Shown here: one piece after another, positions 54,362 to 63,576 of the stretch
Layout: the number at the start of each line of letters is the position of its first letter
How positions within the stretch are numbered: the first letter of the stretch is position 1
Assembly (NCBI GenBank): GCA_016699715.1
Contig: CP065007.1
Coordinates: 1-64,000, forward strand
Source of the DNA: Candidatus Competibacteraceae bacterium
GTDB lineage: Bacteria > Pseudomonadota > Gammaproteobacteria > Competibacterales > Competibacteraceae
Reading direction: 5' to 3'
DNA: 64,000 nt
Notes under the pieces: model-generated
What the model was told of the DNA's origin: nothing
What the model saw: only the letters and a program-made list of their open reading frames with translations
The model's database searches: none
Translations under genes and position numbers: made by a program

Positions 54362-56077
54362 CTAGACCGCTTCCAGGTGCTCGATGCACAGTTGCAGCCG
54401 GCGCTCGCCGCGCCACTCGTTCACATCCAGGCGGTAGGCGGCATGCACCCGCGTCGTGGCGGGGTTGAACCCGGCCGCCCGCCGGAAGGCGATCGCTTCC
54501 AGCGCCAGCGACGTTCCCGGTGGCCGCAGCCACAGTTTGAGGTGCTGGTCTTTCATGATGCGATGCGAAGTCACCTCGAACAGCCCGTCGAACAGCGGTT
54601 CGGGGAAACCCTGCCCCCAGGGGCCGGCCTCGCGCAGCAATTCGGCGATCTCCAGGGAAAATTCCGCCGGTGCCAGTTCGCCATCGCTCAGCAAGCGGCC
54701 ATGCAGGTCGTCGTCGCTCAGCCACTGGCGGGTCTCGGCATCGAACGCCTGGTTGAAGGACTCGAAGTGTTCCATGGCCAGCGTCAGGCCGGCGGCCATG
54801 GCATGACCGCCAAAATGGCCGATCAGACCGGGATGCCGGGTGGCTACCGAGGCCAGGGCATCACGCAGATGCATCCCCGCCACCGAGCGCCCCGACCCCT
54901 TGATATTGCCGTCCCGATCCGGCGCGAAGACGATCACCGGGCGGTGCAACTGTTCTTTCAGGCGGCCGGCGATGATGCCGACCACGCCCTGATGCCACTC
55001 GGGGTCGAACAGACAAAGTCCGAAGGGCAGATCCGCCATGTTCGGCGCCAGCCGGTCGATCCACGCCAAGGCCTGCGCCTGCATCTCGGCGGTTAACTCG
55101 CCACGCTGCCGGTTGATTTCATGCAGCCGGCGCGCGATGCCCCGGGCGGTGTCCAGCTCGTCGCTGAGCAGACATTCGATGCCCTGGCTCATATCTTCCA
55201 AGCGGCCGGCGGCATTGAGACGGGGACCCAAATAGAAACCGATATCGCTGGCGCTCAGCCGGTCCCGCGAGCGACCGGCGATCTCGCACAAGGCGACGAT
55301 GCCGGGGACGCACTGGCCCTGGCGAATCCGTCGCAAGCCCTGCTCGACCAGGATGCGGTTGTGATGGTCCAGCCGCACCACGTCCGCCACCGTGCCGAAG
55401 GCCACCAAGTCGAGAAACTGGGCCAGATTCGGCTCGGCCAGCCCCCGCTCGGCGAACCAGCCGACCTCCCGCAACCGCGCCCGTAGCGCCATCAGCACAT
55501 AAAAGATCACGCCCACGCCCGCGAGATTTTTACTGGGAAAACCGTCGCCCGGCTGATTGGGATTGACGATCGCCTCGGCGGCCGGCAAGGTCTGGCCAGG
55601 CGCGTGGTGGTCGGTGATCAGCACGCGCATGCCCCGCGCCTGGGCAGCTTTCACGCCTTCATGGCTGGAGATGCCATTGTCCACGGTGATGAGCAGATCG
55701 GGCTGCTCCTCGGCGGCGACCGCCACGATTTCCGGGGTCAGGCCATAACCGTGCTCGAAGCGGTTCGGCACTCGGTAGCCGACCCAGGCGGCGCCCATGG
55801 CTCGCAGCGCCCGCACCGCCAGCGCGCAACTGGTGGCGCCGTCGGCATCGAAATCAGCCACGATCAGGATGCGCCAGCGTTCGCGCAGCGCGGTATGCAG
55901 CAGATCGACCGCCTTTTCCATGCTCAGGAAGGCGTCGGGTGAGGTCAGCCGCCGCAGTTCCCGTTGCAGTTCATCGGCGGAATGCACGCCGCGGGCGGCG
56001 TAGATACGTTGCAACAAGGGGGCGACGGGTAAATCGCTGGCGGGAGGTGAAGCACGGCGGACGATGAAAGTGGGCAT
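54362..56077 (-). CDS. recJ: single-stranded-DNA-specific exonuclease RecJ
   Basis: From 56077 the 571-residue 5'-3' exonuclease starts MPTFIVRRASPPASDLPVAP. DHH-family motifs are VADFDADGATSCALAVRAL, LLITVDNGISSHEG, VLITDHHAPG and FGTVADVVRLDHHNR. The DHHA1 part shows IKGSGRSVAGMHLRDAL and GHFGGHAMAAG. RecJ acts in recombination and mismatch repair. It is the last gene of a minus-strand run alaC - hom - rpfE-like - recJ, in that order of transcription. Confidence 0.96.
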   Translation of the reverse strand: MPTFIVRRASPPASDLPVAPLLQRIYAARGVHSADELQRELRRLTSPDAFLSMEKAVDLLHTALRERWRILIVADFDADGATSCALAVRALRAMGAAWVGYRVPNRFEHGYGLTPEIVAVAAEEQPDLLITVDNGISSHEGVKAAQARGMRVLITDHHAPGQTLPAAEAIVNPNQPGDGFPSKNLAGVGVIFYVLMALRARLREVGWFAERGLAEPNLAQFLDLVAFGTVADVVRLDHHNRILVEQGLRRIRQGQCVPGIVALCEIAGRSRDRLSASDIGFYLGPRLNAAGRLEDMSQGIECLLSDELDTARGIARRLHEINRQRGELTAEMQAQALAWIDRLAPNMADLPFGLCLFDPEWHQGVVGIIAGRLKEQLHRPVIVFAPDRDGNIKGSGRSVAGMHLRDALASVATRHPGLIGHFGGHAMAAGLTLAMEHFESFNQAFDAETRQWLSDDDLHGRLLSDGELAPAEFSLEIAELLREAGPWGQGFPEPLFDGLFEVTSHRIMKDQHLKLWLRPPGTSLALEAIAFRRAAGFNPATTRVHAAYRLDVNEWRGERRLQLCIEHLEAV

Positions 56078-56163
56078 GGCGAGTCGGCGGAGGTGGATTC
56101 GAGTCGGGTGGCCGAGCGCCCGCTTGGGGCCGGGCGGTGGGAGCAATCAGCGCGAATGAGGGG

Positions 56164-57183
56164 TCATAGCGGCCGGGCGCGCCGCCAGAAACGCCAGTGC
56201 GCGGCGCTGGTTACGGTGTAGCGGCGGCCGTTACCGGGATAGAGGTGCAGTGTTGTCAGCTGGCCGGTTTGCAGCCAGCGCCGGCAGGGCGCGAACCAGT
56301 CCCGTTCCAGCATGGCGACATGCTCGACCCCGCGCGCGAGGTTACCGTCGGCGGCGTCGTGCCGGGTCGCTTCCAGCACCGTCAGGCTGTCCGTTTCCGT
56401 GGCGGCGGCTTCCCGCCAATCTTCGGCCCGTTCGGGCAGAGGGTCGATGGCTGCCCCGCTCAAGCGAGCCAGCCCCCGGACCAGTGGATCGCGAGCATAC
56501 AGCCCGGCGGTGGGCGCGCGGGCGCCCGTTGGACAAAGACCGCCGCCCCAGAGCCAGAGGCCATTGATCATCGGCTGGTTGTGCTGTTCCCGCGCCTGGT
56601 TGAGCGGGTGGCCGTGAAACAGCATTTGGACTTCGGTCAGCAGAGTGTGCCAGCGGCGAACGTTCGGCCCGGTGGGTAACAGCGCGTTGATGTTGCGGCC
56701 GGCGGCGGCGCTCAACGCTTGGGTGCGGAAGCCGGGATCGGTCGGCAGCCGCAGATACCAGCGCTCGGGGCAGGGGGCTTCGAGCCGCAGGTCGTCTTCG
56801 GCGAAGGTCTGGTTGAACGCCGCGACCAGCGCCGTGGCTTCGCCCGTTTCGATAGCCAGCGTTCGCGCGTCCGCCAGAAACACGCCACCGTGCATATCGG
56901 CCCGCAAATGCACCGGATCGGCGCGCAGCCACCAGTCGCCGCTGTTAGATTCGCCGCCGTCGGCCAAGCGGGTGAGTGCCGCGACGGGCAGGTCGGCGTC
57001 GATGGGAACGGGCAGGCCGAATAGCCCGAACAGCACTGCATCCAGGGCGGCCGGCACTGGGCCGGCATCGGCGCGAGCCAATAGCCATTGCAGTGCCGGC
57101 GCGGTCGATCGGAACAGCGCCGGGTCGGTGCCGTCGGGCCGTTGCGGCAGGCCGGGGACCAGCAAGTGCAGGAGAGTGGCCAC
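56164..57183 (-). CDS. RpfE-like (COG4255) conserved protein
   Basis: The 339-residue protein begins MATLLHLLVPGLPQRPDGTD and has WWLRADPVHLRADMHGGVFL, ALLPTGPNVRRWHTLLTEVQ and PMINGLWLWGGGLCPTG. These are the marks of the COG4255/RpfE group, related distantly to phosphoglycerate-mutase-like proteins. Function is not settled. It is regularly found between recJ and homoserine dehydrogenase or similar genes in proteobacteria, as here. Confidence 0.8.
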   Translation of the reverse strand: MATLLHLLVPGLPQRPDGTDPALFRSTAPALQWLLARADAGPVPAALDAVLFGLFGLPVPIDADLPVAALTRLADGGESNSGDWWLRADPVHLRADMHGGVFLADARTLAIETGEATALVAAFNQTFAEDDLRLEAPCPERWYLRLPTDPGFRTQALSAAAGRNINALLPTGPNVRRWHTLLTEVQMLFHGHPLNQAREQHNQPMINGLWLWGGGLCPTGARAPTAGLYARDPLVRGLARLSGAAIDPLPERAEDWREAAATETDSLTVLEATRHDAADGNLARGVEHVAMLERDWFAPCRRWLQTGQLTTLHLYPGNGRRYTVTSAAHWRFWRRARPL

Positions 57184-57204
57184 GAAGCTCGTCGGTCCGG
57201 GTGC

Positions 57205-58527
57205 TCAGTCCGAATCGAGGTGTTCCATGCGGATGCGGACCACCGGCGCATGGATGCTGTCCAGCGCCTCGATGGCGGCGATGGCTTCGTTCATCCGTTG
57301 CTCCCGTACCCGGTAGGTCAGCAGGATGACCGGCACGTCGCGGGCGCCGGGCGTTGGTTCTTTTTGCAGGACGGCCTCGATGCTGATGTCACGGTCGGCG
57401 AGGATGCGGGTTACGTCGGCCAGCACGCCGGACCGATCCACGGCTTGCAAACGCAGGTAGTAGCAGGTCTCCACCTCGGTCATCGGCAGCACCGGCAGGT
57501 CCGACAGGGCATCCGGCTGGAAGGCCAGGTGCGGGACACGGTTGTCCGGATCGGCGGTCAGGGTACGCACCACATCGATGATGTCGGCCACCACCGCCGA
57601 GGCGGTCGGCTCGGCGCCGGCGCCGGCGCCGTAGAACAGGCTCTGACCGACCGCGTCGCCTCTGACCAACACGGCGTTCATCACCCCGCTGACGCTGGCC
57701 AGCAGTTGCCGCTGTGGGATCAGGGTCGGATGCACCCGCAGTTGCGCGCCCCGTTCATCGCGGCGGGCGATGCCCAGGTGCTTGATGCGATAACCCAGTT
57801 GTTCGGCGTAGGCCACATCCTCGCGGGTGATGCGGCTGATGCCCTCAATGTAGACCTTGTCGAACTGCAAGGGGATGCCGAAGGCGATCGAGGCGAGAAT
57901 GGTCAGCTTGTGGGCGGCGTCGATGCCTTCGACGTCGAAGGTCGGATCGGCCTCGGCGTAGCCCAGCGCCTGGGCCTCGGCCAGCACGTCCGGGAAGTCG
58001 CGGCCCTTGTCGCGCATTTCGGTCAGGATGAAGTTGGCGGTGCCATTGATGATGCCCGCCACCCATTCCAGCCGGTTGCCGGCCAGCCCCTCGCGGATGG
58101 CCTTGATGATCGGGATGCCGCCGGCCACCGCCGCTTCGAAGCCGACCATCGTGCCGGCGGCGCGGGCGGCGGCGAAGATCTCGTTGCCGTGTTTGGCGAT
58201 CAGCGCCTTGTTGGCGGTGACTACGTGCTTGCCGTTGGCCAGCGCCCGCAGTACCAGGCTGCGCGCCGGTTCGTAGCCGCCCAGCAGTTCGACGATGATC
58301 GAGATCTCGGGATCGTCCACCACCTCCAGCGCCTCGCTGGTCAGTTTGATGCCGGCGGTGCGAGCGGTGGTGCTGTCCAGATTGCGGGCGGCGGCGTGAG
58401 AGATCACGATCTCGCGCCCGGCGCGGCGGCTGATTTCCCCGGCGTTGCGCGCCAGGACGTGGGTGACGCCGCCGCCGACCGTGCCCAGGCCGAGCAAACC
58501 GATTTTGACGGGAGGATAGCTGCTCAT
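57205..58527 (-). CDS. hom: homoserine dehydrogenase
   Basis: The enzyme reduces aspartate semialdehyde to homoserine for threonine and methionine. It has the NAD(P) motif GLGTVGGGV, the substrate region VAGIINGTANFILTEM and YAEADPTFDVEGIDAAHK with catalytic Lys, and a C-terminal ACT domain (YYLRLQAVDRSGVLADVTRI) for feedback control by threonine. It has 440 residues, the usual length. It lies 5 bp after alaC, on one transcript. Confidence 0.96.
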   Translation of the reverse strand: MSSYPPVKIGLLGLGTVGGGVTHVLARNAGEISRRAGREIVISHAAARNLDSTTARTAGIKLTSEALEVVDDPEISIIVELLGGYEPARSLVLRALANGKHVVTANKALIAKHGNEIFAAARAAGTMVGFEAAVAGGIPIIKAIREGLAGNRLEWVAGIINGTANFILTEMRDKGRDFPDVLAEAQALGYAEADPTFDVEGIDAAHKLTILASIAFGIPLQFDKVYIEGISRITREDVAYAEQLGYRIKHLGIARRDERGAQLRVHPTLIPQRQLLASVSGVMNAVLVRGDAVGQSLFYGAGAGAEPTASAVVADIIDVVRTLTADPDNRVPHLAFQPDALSDLPVLPMTEVETCYYLRLQAVDRSGVLADVTRILADRDISIEAVLQKEPTPGARDVPVILLTYRVREQRMNEAIAAIEALDSIHAPVVRIRMEHLDSD

Positions 58528-58532
58528 GGTCC

Positions 58533-59756
58533 TTAGACTCCCGCCGCCCGCGCCAGCGGAGGGGCGGCAAGGTCGCGACTATCCTTGCGGAACATCTCGC
58601 GGATACCGCGCACCGCCTGCCGGGTGCGGTGCTCGTTTTCGATCAGGCCGAAGCGCACATGATCGTCGCCGTACTCGCCGAAGCCGATGCCGGGGGAAAC
58701 CGCCACCTTCGCTTCGGCCAGTAGTTTCTTGCAGAACTCCAGCGAACCCAATGCACGGTACTGTTCGGGGATTTTCGCCCAGACGAACATGGTGGCCTTG
58801 GGTTTTTCGACTTTCCAGCCGATGGCGTTCAGGCTGTCGCACAGCACGTCACGGCGCTTGCGGTACATGTCGCGAATCTCGGCAACGCACTCTTGCGGGC
58901 CTTCCAGCGCGGTGATGGCGGCCACCTGGATCGGCGTAAACATGCCGTAGTCGAGGTAGGATTTCATCCGGCCCAGCGCGGCGATCAGCGTCGGGCTACC
59001 GCACATGAAGCCGACTCGCCAGCCGGGCATGTTGTAGCTCTTGGACAGGGTGAAGGATTCGATCGCCACTTCCTTGGCGCCCGGTACTTGCAGGATCGAG
59101 GGCGCGACATAGCCGTCGAACACCAGATCGGCGTAGGCCAGATCGTGGATCACCCAGATGCCGTGCTCGCGGGCGATGGCCACCACCTTTTCGAAGAAAT
59201 CCAGCTCCACGCACTGGGTGGTGGGGTTGGCCGGGAAGTTGAGCACCAGCATCTTGGGGCGCGGCCATGAATCCTTGATGGCCTTTTCCAGTTCGGAAAA
59301 GAAATCCACGCCGGGAATCAGGGGTACATGGCGAATGTCGGCGCCGGCGATGACGAAACCGTAGGGGTGAATCGGATAGGCCGGGTTGGGCACCAGCACG
59401 GCGTCGCCCGGCCCCATGGTCGCCAGGGCCAGATGGGCCAGCCCTTCCTTGGAGCCGATGGTGGCGATGGCCTCGCTGTCGAAGTCGAGTTCGACGGCGT
59501 AGCGGGTCTTGTACCAGTTACAGATGGCCCGGCGCAGGCGCGGGATGCCGCGCGACACCGAGTAGCGGTGGGTGTCGTGGCGCTGGGCGGCTTCGACCAG
59601 CTTGGCAACGATGTGTTTCGGGGTCGGCTGGTCGGGGTTGCCCATGCCGAAGTCGATGATGTCCTCGCCGCGGGCGCGGGCCTTGGCCTTCAGATCGTTG
59701 ACGATGTTGAAGACATAAGGCGGCAGGCGTTTGATGCGTTGGAAGTCGGCGTTCAA
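58533..59756 (-). CDS. alaC: glutamate-pyruvate (alanine) aminotransferase AlaC
   Basis: This 407-residue class I aminotransferase makes alanine from pyruvate and glutamate. The likely start is TTG at 59756, giving (M)NADFQRIKRLPPYVFNIVN, the normal AlaC opening; no ATG or GTG occurs near that place. GMGNPDQPTPKHIV, LVLNFPANPTTQC, VIHDLAYADLVFDG and SFTLSKSYNMPGWRVGFMCG (PLP Lys in SKSYN) follow. It precedes hom, which suits an aspartate and alanine-linked operon. Confidence 0.94.
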   Translation of the reverse strand: MNADFQRIKRLPPYVFNIVNDLKAKARARGEDIIDFGMGNPDQPTPKHIVAKLVEAAQRHDTHRYSVSRGIPRLRRAICNWYKTRYAVELDFDSEAIATIGSKEGLAHLALATMGPGDAVLVPNPAYPIHPYGFVIAGADIRHVPLIPGVDFFSELEKAIKDSWPRPKMLVLNFPANPTTQCVELDFFEKVVAIAREHGIWVIHDLAYADLVFDGYVAPSILQVPGAKEVAIESFTLSKSYNMPGWRVGFMCGSPTLIAALGRMKSYLDYGMFTPIQVAAITALEGPQECVAEIRDMYRKRRDVLCDSLNAIGWKVEKPKATMFVWAKIPEQYRALGSLEFCKKLLAEAKVAVSPGIGFGEYGDDHVRFGLIENEHRTRQAVRGIREMFRKDSRDLAAPPLARAAGV

Positions 59757-59949
59757 GAGTGTATTTCCAGGGGCTGAATCACGGGGGTTCCGGCGGGCGG
59801 TCCGCGCTCGGGCCGGAGGCCAGCGGGAAGAGCGGCGATTGCCGGGCGGATTAAAAAGTCTACCTATAAGCAAGGTGAACTGTCGAGTTGAACCGCGCGA
59901 TGCGGGCGCGGGTTCCGCCGGGGCTTGCGGGACGCTCGCTCCGATCGCT

Positions 59950-61683
59950 TCAATACCCCGCCGCCGATCCGCCGGCCCGGCGGGTGTCGGAAAAGCCGTA
60001 CAGCCCTTCCGGCGCGCGGACGATGCTCTGGGTGTCGCCCATCGCATCCTTGACCACGACCTTGTGTCCCCATCCTTCCAGCAAGCGCACGGTGTCCGGG
60101 CTGAGTCCTTCCTCGACCCGCAGTTCGTCGGGTAGCCACTGGTGATGCACGCGCGCGGCGACCGTGGCTTCGGCGATGTTCATGCCGTGGTCGATGACGT
60201 TGAGCAGGATTTGCAGCACGGTGGTGATGATGCGGCCGCCGCCGGGGCTACCAGTGATCAACACCGGTCGGCTGTCCTGAAACACCAGGGTCGGAGTCAT
60301 CGAACTGAGCGGGCGCTTGCCGGGACCGACCGCGTTGGCGTCGCCGCCGATCAAGCCGTAGGCATTCGGCACGCCCGGCTTGGCGGCGAAATCGTCCATC
60401 TCGTTGTTGAGCAGGATGCCGGTGCCGGCGGCGACGATGCCGGAGCCGTAGCCGAAATTCAGGGTGTAGGTCACGGCGACGGCGTTGCCGTCCCGATCCA
60501 CCACCGAGTAGTGCGTGGTCTGATCGCTTTCGTGGCGTTGCGGCTGACCGGGTTTGATCTCCGTCGCCGGTTTGGCTCGATTCGGCTCGATGCGCGCCGC
60601 CAACTCCTTGGCGTAGGCTTTCGCGGTCAGGCCGGCGACCGGTACCTTGGCGAAATCCGGATCGCCCAGATATTCGCCGCGGTCGGCGTAGGCGAGTTTC
60701 ATGGCTTCGGCCATGCGGTGGATGGTGGCGGCGCTGTTGTGACCCAGTTCGCCCAGCGGCCAGGTTTCCAGGATATTGAGGATCTGGATGAGATGCACGC
60801 CGCCGGAACTGGGTGGCGGCATGGACACAATCTCGTAACCCCGATAGCTGCCCCGCACCGGGGCACGGACCAAGGCCCGGTAGCTCTTGAGGTCGTCCAG
60901 GCTGATCAAGCCCTGGTGGGTTTTCATGTCGGCGACCAGTTTTTGGGCGATTTCCCCTTCGTAGAACGCCTTGGCGCCCTGTTCGGCGATCAGCTTGAGC
61001 GAGGCGGCCAGATCCGGTTGCTTCAGGGTTTCACCGGGCTGGTAGGCGGAACCGTCGGTCTTGAAAAAGATGCTCATGCTGGCCGGCCAGGGCGCCATCC
61101 GCTCCTGGGCTTCCCGCAGCGACCGCGCCAGTTCCGCATTGACCGGAAAACCCTGTTCGGCCAGTTGCGCGGCCGGTTCGATCAGTTGTCGCCACGGCAG
61201 GCGACCGTGGCGTTCATGGGCCAGCGCCAGTCCGGCCACCGTGCCTGGCACGCCGGCGGCCTGATGACTGAAGCGAATGCGCGCTTCGTCCACGTTGCCC
61301 TGCTCGTTCAGGTACAAATCCCGACCGGCGGCGGCCGGCGCGGTTTCCCGGAAATCGATGGCTTCGGCCTGCCGGGTTTGCGCATTGTAGGTCAGCATGA
61401 AGCCACCGCCGCCCAGATTGCCGGCCCGCGGCAGGGTGACCGCCAGCGCGAAGCCGATCGCCACCGCCGCGTCAACCGCGCTGCCCCCTTTTTTGAGGAT
61501 GTCCAATCCAATTCCGCTGGCCCGCGCTTCCTGGCTGACCACCATGCCATTCGGGGCGAAGACCGGATGGATGCGGTCGCGAGGGGAGAAGATTGCGGGT
61601 TCGGCCACGGCCGCGGCGGGTGGCAGGCAACATAATCCCAGCAGCAGAGCGGACACGCGGAAAACGGAGGATGAGAGGTGCAT
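59950..61683 (-). CDS. ggt: gamma-glutamyltransferase
   Basis: From 61683 the periplasmic enzyme has a signal peptide (cleavage near AVAEP). The precursor self-cleaves at Thr389 (QTTHYSVVDRDGNAV), giving two chains. Other motifs are NLGGGGFMLTYN, FRETAPAAA, GYGSGIVAAGTGILLNNEMD and RPLSSMTPTLVF, ITGSPGGGRI. It hydrolyses glutathione or moves the gamma-glutamyl group. It is separate from the alaC transcript by 193 bp. Confidence 0.95.
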   Translation of the reverse strand: MHLSSSVFRVSALLLGLCCLPPAAAVAEPAIFSPRDRIHPVFAPNGMVVSQEARASGIGLDILKKGGSAVDAAVAIGFALAVTLPRAGNLGGGGFMLTYNAQTRQAEAIDFRETAPAAAGRDLYLNEQGNVDEARIRFSHQAAGVPGTVAGLALAHERHGRLPWRQLIEPAAQLAEQGFPVNAELARSLREAQERMAPWPASMSIFFKTDGSAYQPGETLKQPDLAASLKLIAEQGAKAFYEGEIAQKLVADMKTHQGLISLDDLKSYRALVRAPVRGSYRGYEIVSMPPPSSGGVHLIQILNILETWPLGELGHNSAATIHRMAEAMKLAYADRGEYLGDPDFAKVPVAGLTAKAYAKELAARIEPNRAKPATEIKPGQPQRHESDQTTHYSVVDRDGNAVAVTYTLNFGYGSGIVAAGTGILLNNEMDDFAAKPGVPNAYGLIGGDANAVGPGKRPLSSMTPTLVFQDSRPVLITGSPGGGRIITTVLQILLNVIDHGMNIAEATVAARVHHQWLPDELRVEEGLSPDTVRLLEGWGHKVVVKDAMGDTQSIVRAPEGLYGFSDTRRAGGSAAGY

Positions 61684-61776
61684 GGCGGCGTTTTGGCAGG
61701 TGGCGAAGGACACTGACGACGCGGCCCGCCGGGCTCGAACGCCAGGCGGGGGTTACGAAACGCCGATCAAGAAGGC

Positions 61777-62961
61777 TCAGAATAGCTTGAGTATGGAGCC
61801 GATCAGGGCGGTGGCCGCTCCTAGCAGGGCGATGATGCTGATCACCATGGCCACGGTGCCGCGGTTTCCCGATGATCCGCCCGTTTCGGTACTCAGGTTG
61901 GCGGTGGCTTGCCGGACCGCGCGTTCCGAGCTTTCCCGGGCGATGGTTTCGATGACCGGCTGAATGCCGCCGCGAACCATCTGAATGATCTGCTGTTTGA
62001 ATTCCTGGCTGTCTATGGCCAAGGTCAACGTTTCCTTGCTGTGTCGGTCGACCCGGGCCTCGATTTCCTTGAGCAGTCCTTCCCGGTTGATCTCCAGACC
62101 GTGGGCGACGTTGCGCTGCGAAACACCCTCGCTGATTTCGCGGGCGGCCTGTTCAGCCACGGCTCGGGCGCTTTCCTGCGCGGTGGTGCGCGCCGTGCGT
62201 TCGGCGGTACCGCGGGCGATTTCGGTGGCGACCTGTTTGGCGGCCTCCTGCGAGGCGCGCACCGCCGCATGCGCCGCCCGTCGACCCAGATCCTCGGCGA
62301 CGCCACGCGCGGTCTGCACCGCGATCTCGCGGGTCAGGTTGGGTACCAGTTCCTGGATGATGTCTCGGGCCACCTTCTCCGCGGCCGCCCAGGCCACGCG
62401 TTCGGCGATTTGTTCGACTTCCGAGGCAGTCTCGGACATTCCAGCGGGGACGCGGATCGGCGCCTCGGCGGCGGGAGCCGCTTTTTCGGGGGGCGCGGCC
62501 AACTCGGGAAGCACCGCCGGCGCTTTTTCGACCACGCTGGGCGTGGGGACGGCCGTCGTGGACGCGACGGTTTCTTCCACGGAAATGGCCGCGGTACCCT
62601 CGCTGACCGTTTGCATGACCGTATCCAGTTGGTCCGGGGTGTAAGGTTTGGAGAGAAACCCGACCGCGCCGCTTTCCTTGGCGTCCCGCTTGTCCTCGTC
62701 GGTGGCGTTGGCGGAGCACATGACGATGGGGGAAGCATCCTGACGCTGCCCGGCGATGGCGCGGGTGGTTTCGAAGCCGTCCATGCCGGGCATCATGACA
62801 TCCATGAAAATGATGTCCGGCTTCTTGGTTTCCAGGTACTTGATACAATCTTCGCCCGATCCGACCCAGTCGACCTCGATGCCGCGCTCAAGTAACAGCT
62901 TGCGTAAGGTTAAGTGGGCGACTTTGGAGTCATCCACCACCAGCGCCTTTTTGATGTTCAT
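61777..62961 (-). CDS. receiver-domain protein with long helical region and C-terminal membrane anchor
   Basis: The receiver domain (1-120) is complete: VVDDSK, D54 (IIFMDVMMPGMDG) and K105 (FLSKPYTP). An Ala/Pro-rich linker (about 125-170) is followed by about 180 residues of amphipathic helix rich in Ala, Arg and Glu (VAEDLGRRAAHAAVRASQEA and similar). The last 27 residues form a membrane helix (VAMVISIIALLGAATALIGS). No DNA-binding or enzymatic output is present. GTAGGAGG precedes the start. Function unknown; it may tether phosphorylation state to the membrane. Confidence 0.88.
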   Translation of the reverse strand: MNIKKALVVDDSKVAHLTLRKLLLERGIEVDWVGSGEDCIKYLETKKPDIIFMDVMMPGMDGFETTRAIAGQRQDASPIVMCSANATDEDKRDAKESGAVGFLSKPYTPDQLDTVMQTVSEGTAAISVEETVASTTAVPTPSVVEKAPAVLPELAAPPEKAAPAAEAPIRVPAGMSETASEVEQIAERVAWAAAEKVARDIIQELVPNLTREIAVQTARGVAEDLGRRAAHAAVRASQEAAKQVATEIARGTAERTARTTAQESARAVAEQAAREISEGVSQRNVAHGLEINREGLLKEIEARVDRHSKETLTLAIDSQEFKQQIIQMVRGGIQPVIETIARESSERAVRQATANLSTETGGSSGNRGTVAMVISIIALLGAATALIGSILKLF

Positions 62962-63074
62962 GCAGACCTCCTACGGCATGAGAATCGTCGAATAATCTTG
63001 GTGTGTCCCGAGTATTGGGACTGGAGAACGTGTTTTCGATCCGTTGCGGTCGTTATGCAACAGTTGAATATTGA

Positions 63075-63090
63075 GACTATGGTTATAGTC
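63075..63090. promoter_or_regulatory. inverted repeat in a divergent intergenic region
   Basis: GACTAT and ATAGTC flank GGTT, between the divergent starts at 62961 and 63187. It might be an operator. Confidence 0.3.
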
Positions 63091-63186
63091 GGATCTTCAC
63101 GAAATGCACGGGCAAGGATTCGCGTGGGAACGATCCAACCTTGAACCAATACGATACGTTAATAATTCCACTGGAGGAACCATGCC

Positions 63187-63522
63187 ATGAAACGAACCCT
63201 GCTCGCACTGATCGCCCCGCCCGCGGCAGTCGCCCGTTACGGTTGCGTGACCTGCACCGCGGCGCCGATCGGCGTATTCTGGTTGGGGAGCCTGGCCAGC
63301 ATCGGTTACGGCTTGGCCGGCGGCACGCTGGGCAGTCTGTTCGGCCCGGGTTTCCTGATTGCGGCCGGTGTCCTGTTATGGTTGATCGCCACCGCCTGGG
63401 CGCGCTTGGTGATCCGGGGAGTGGAAAGCGATCTGCACCATCGCGCGGACAGTACGCAAGCCCACCAGGTGGAACCGCGGGCCGACGAGGACCCGTTTCA
63501 CCAACTTCGGAGCAATTCCTAA
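63187..63522 (+). CDS. small membrane protein
   Basis: The 111-residue protein has two predicted membrane helices (about 25-50 and 56-75; IGVFWLGSLASIGYGLAGG and FLIAAGVLLWLIATAWARL). A CVTC motif lies at residues 20-23, and the tail is hydrophilic and His-rich. The start is preceded by GGAGG. Not recognised as any named family. It is convergent with secF. Confidence 0.7.
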   Translation: MKRTLLALIAPPAAVARYGCVTCTAAPIGVFWLGSLASIGYGLAGGTLGSLFGPGFLIAAGVLLWLIATAWARLVIRGVESDLHHRADSTQAHQVEPRADEDPFHQLRSNS

Positions 63523-63576
63523 GCGCGTGGCGCGCGAGCAGACGGCCAAGGCGGTTACGGCTTCCCTGGCCGTGGG

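Noticed and set aside
57088..58536. 482-codon open frame on the plus strand
   Set aside because: It is antisense to homoserine dehydrogenase and has no recognisable domain.
60142..61635. 497-codon open frame on the plus strand
   Set aside because: It is antisense to ggt; the ggt protein has all family motifs.
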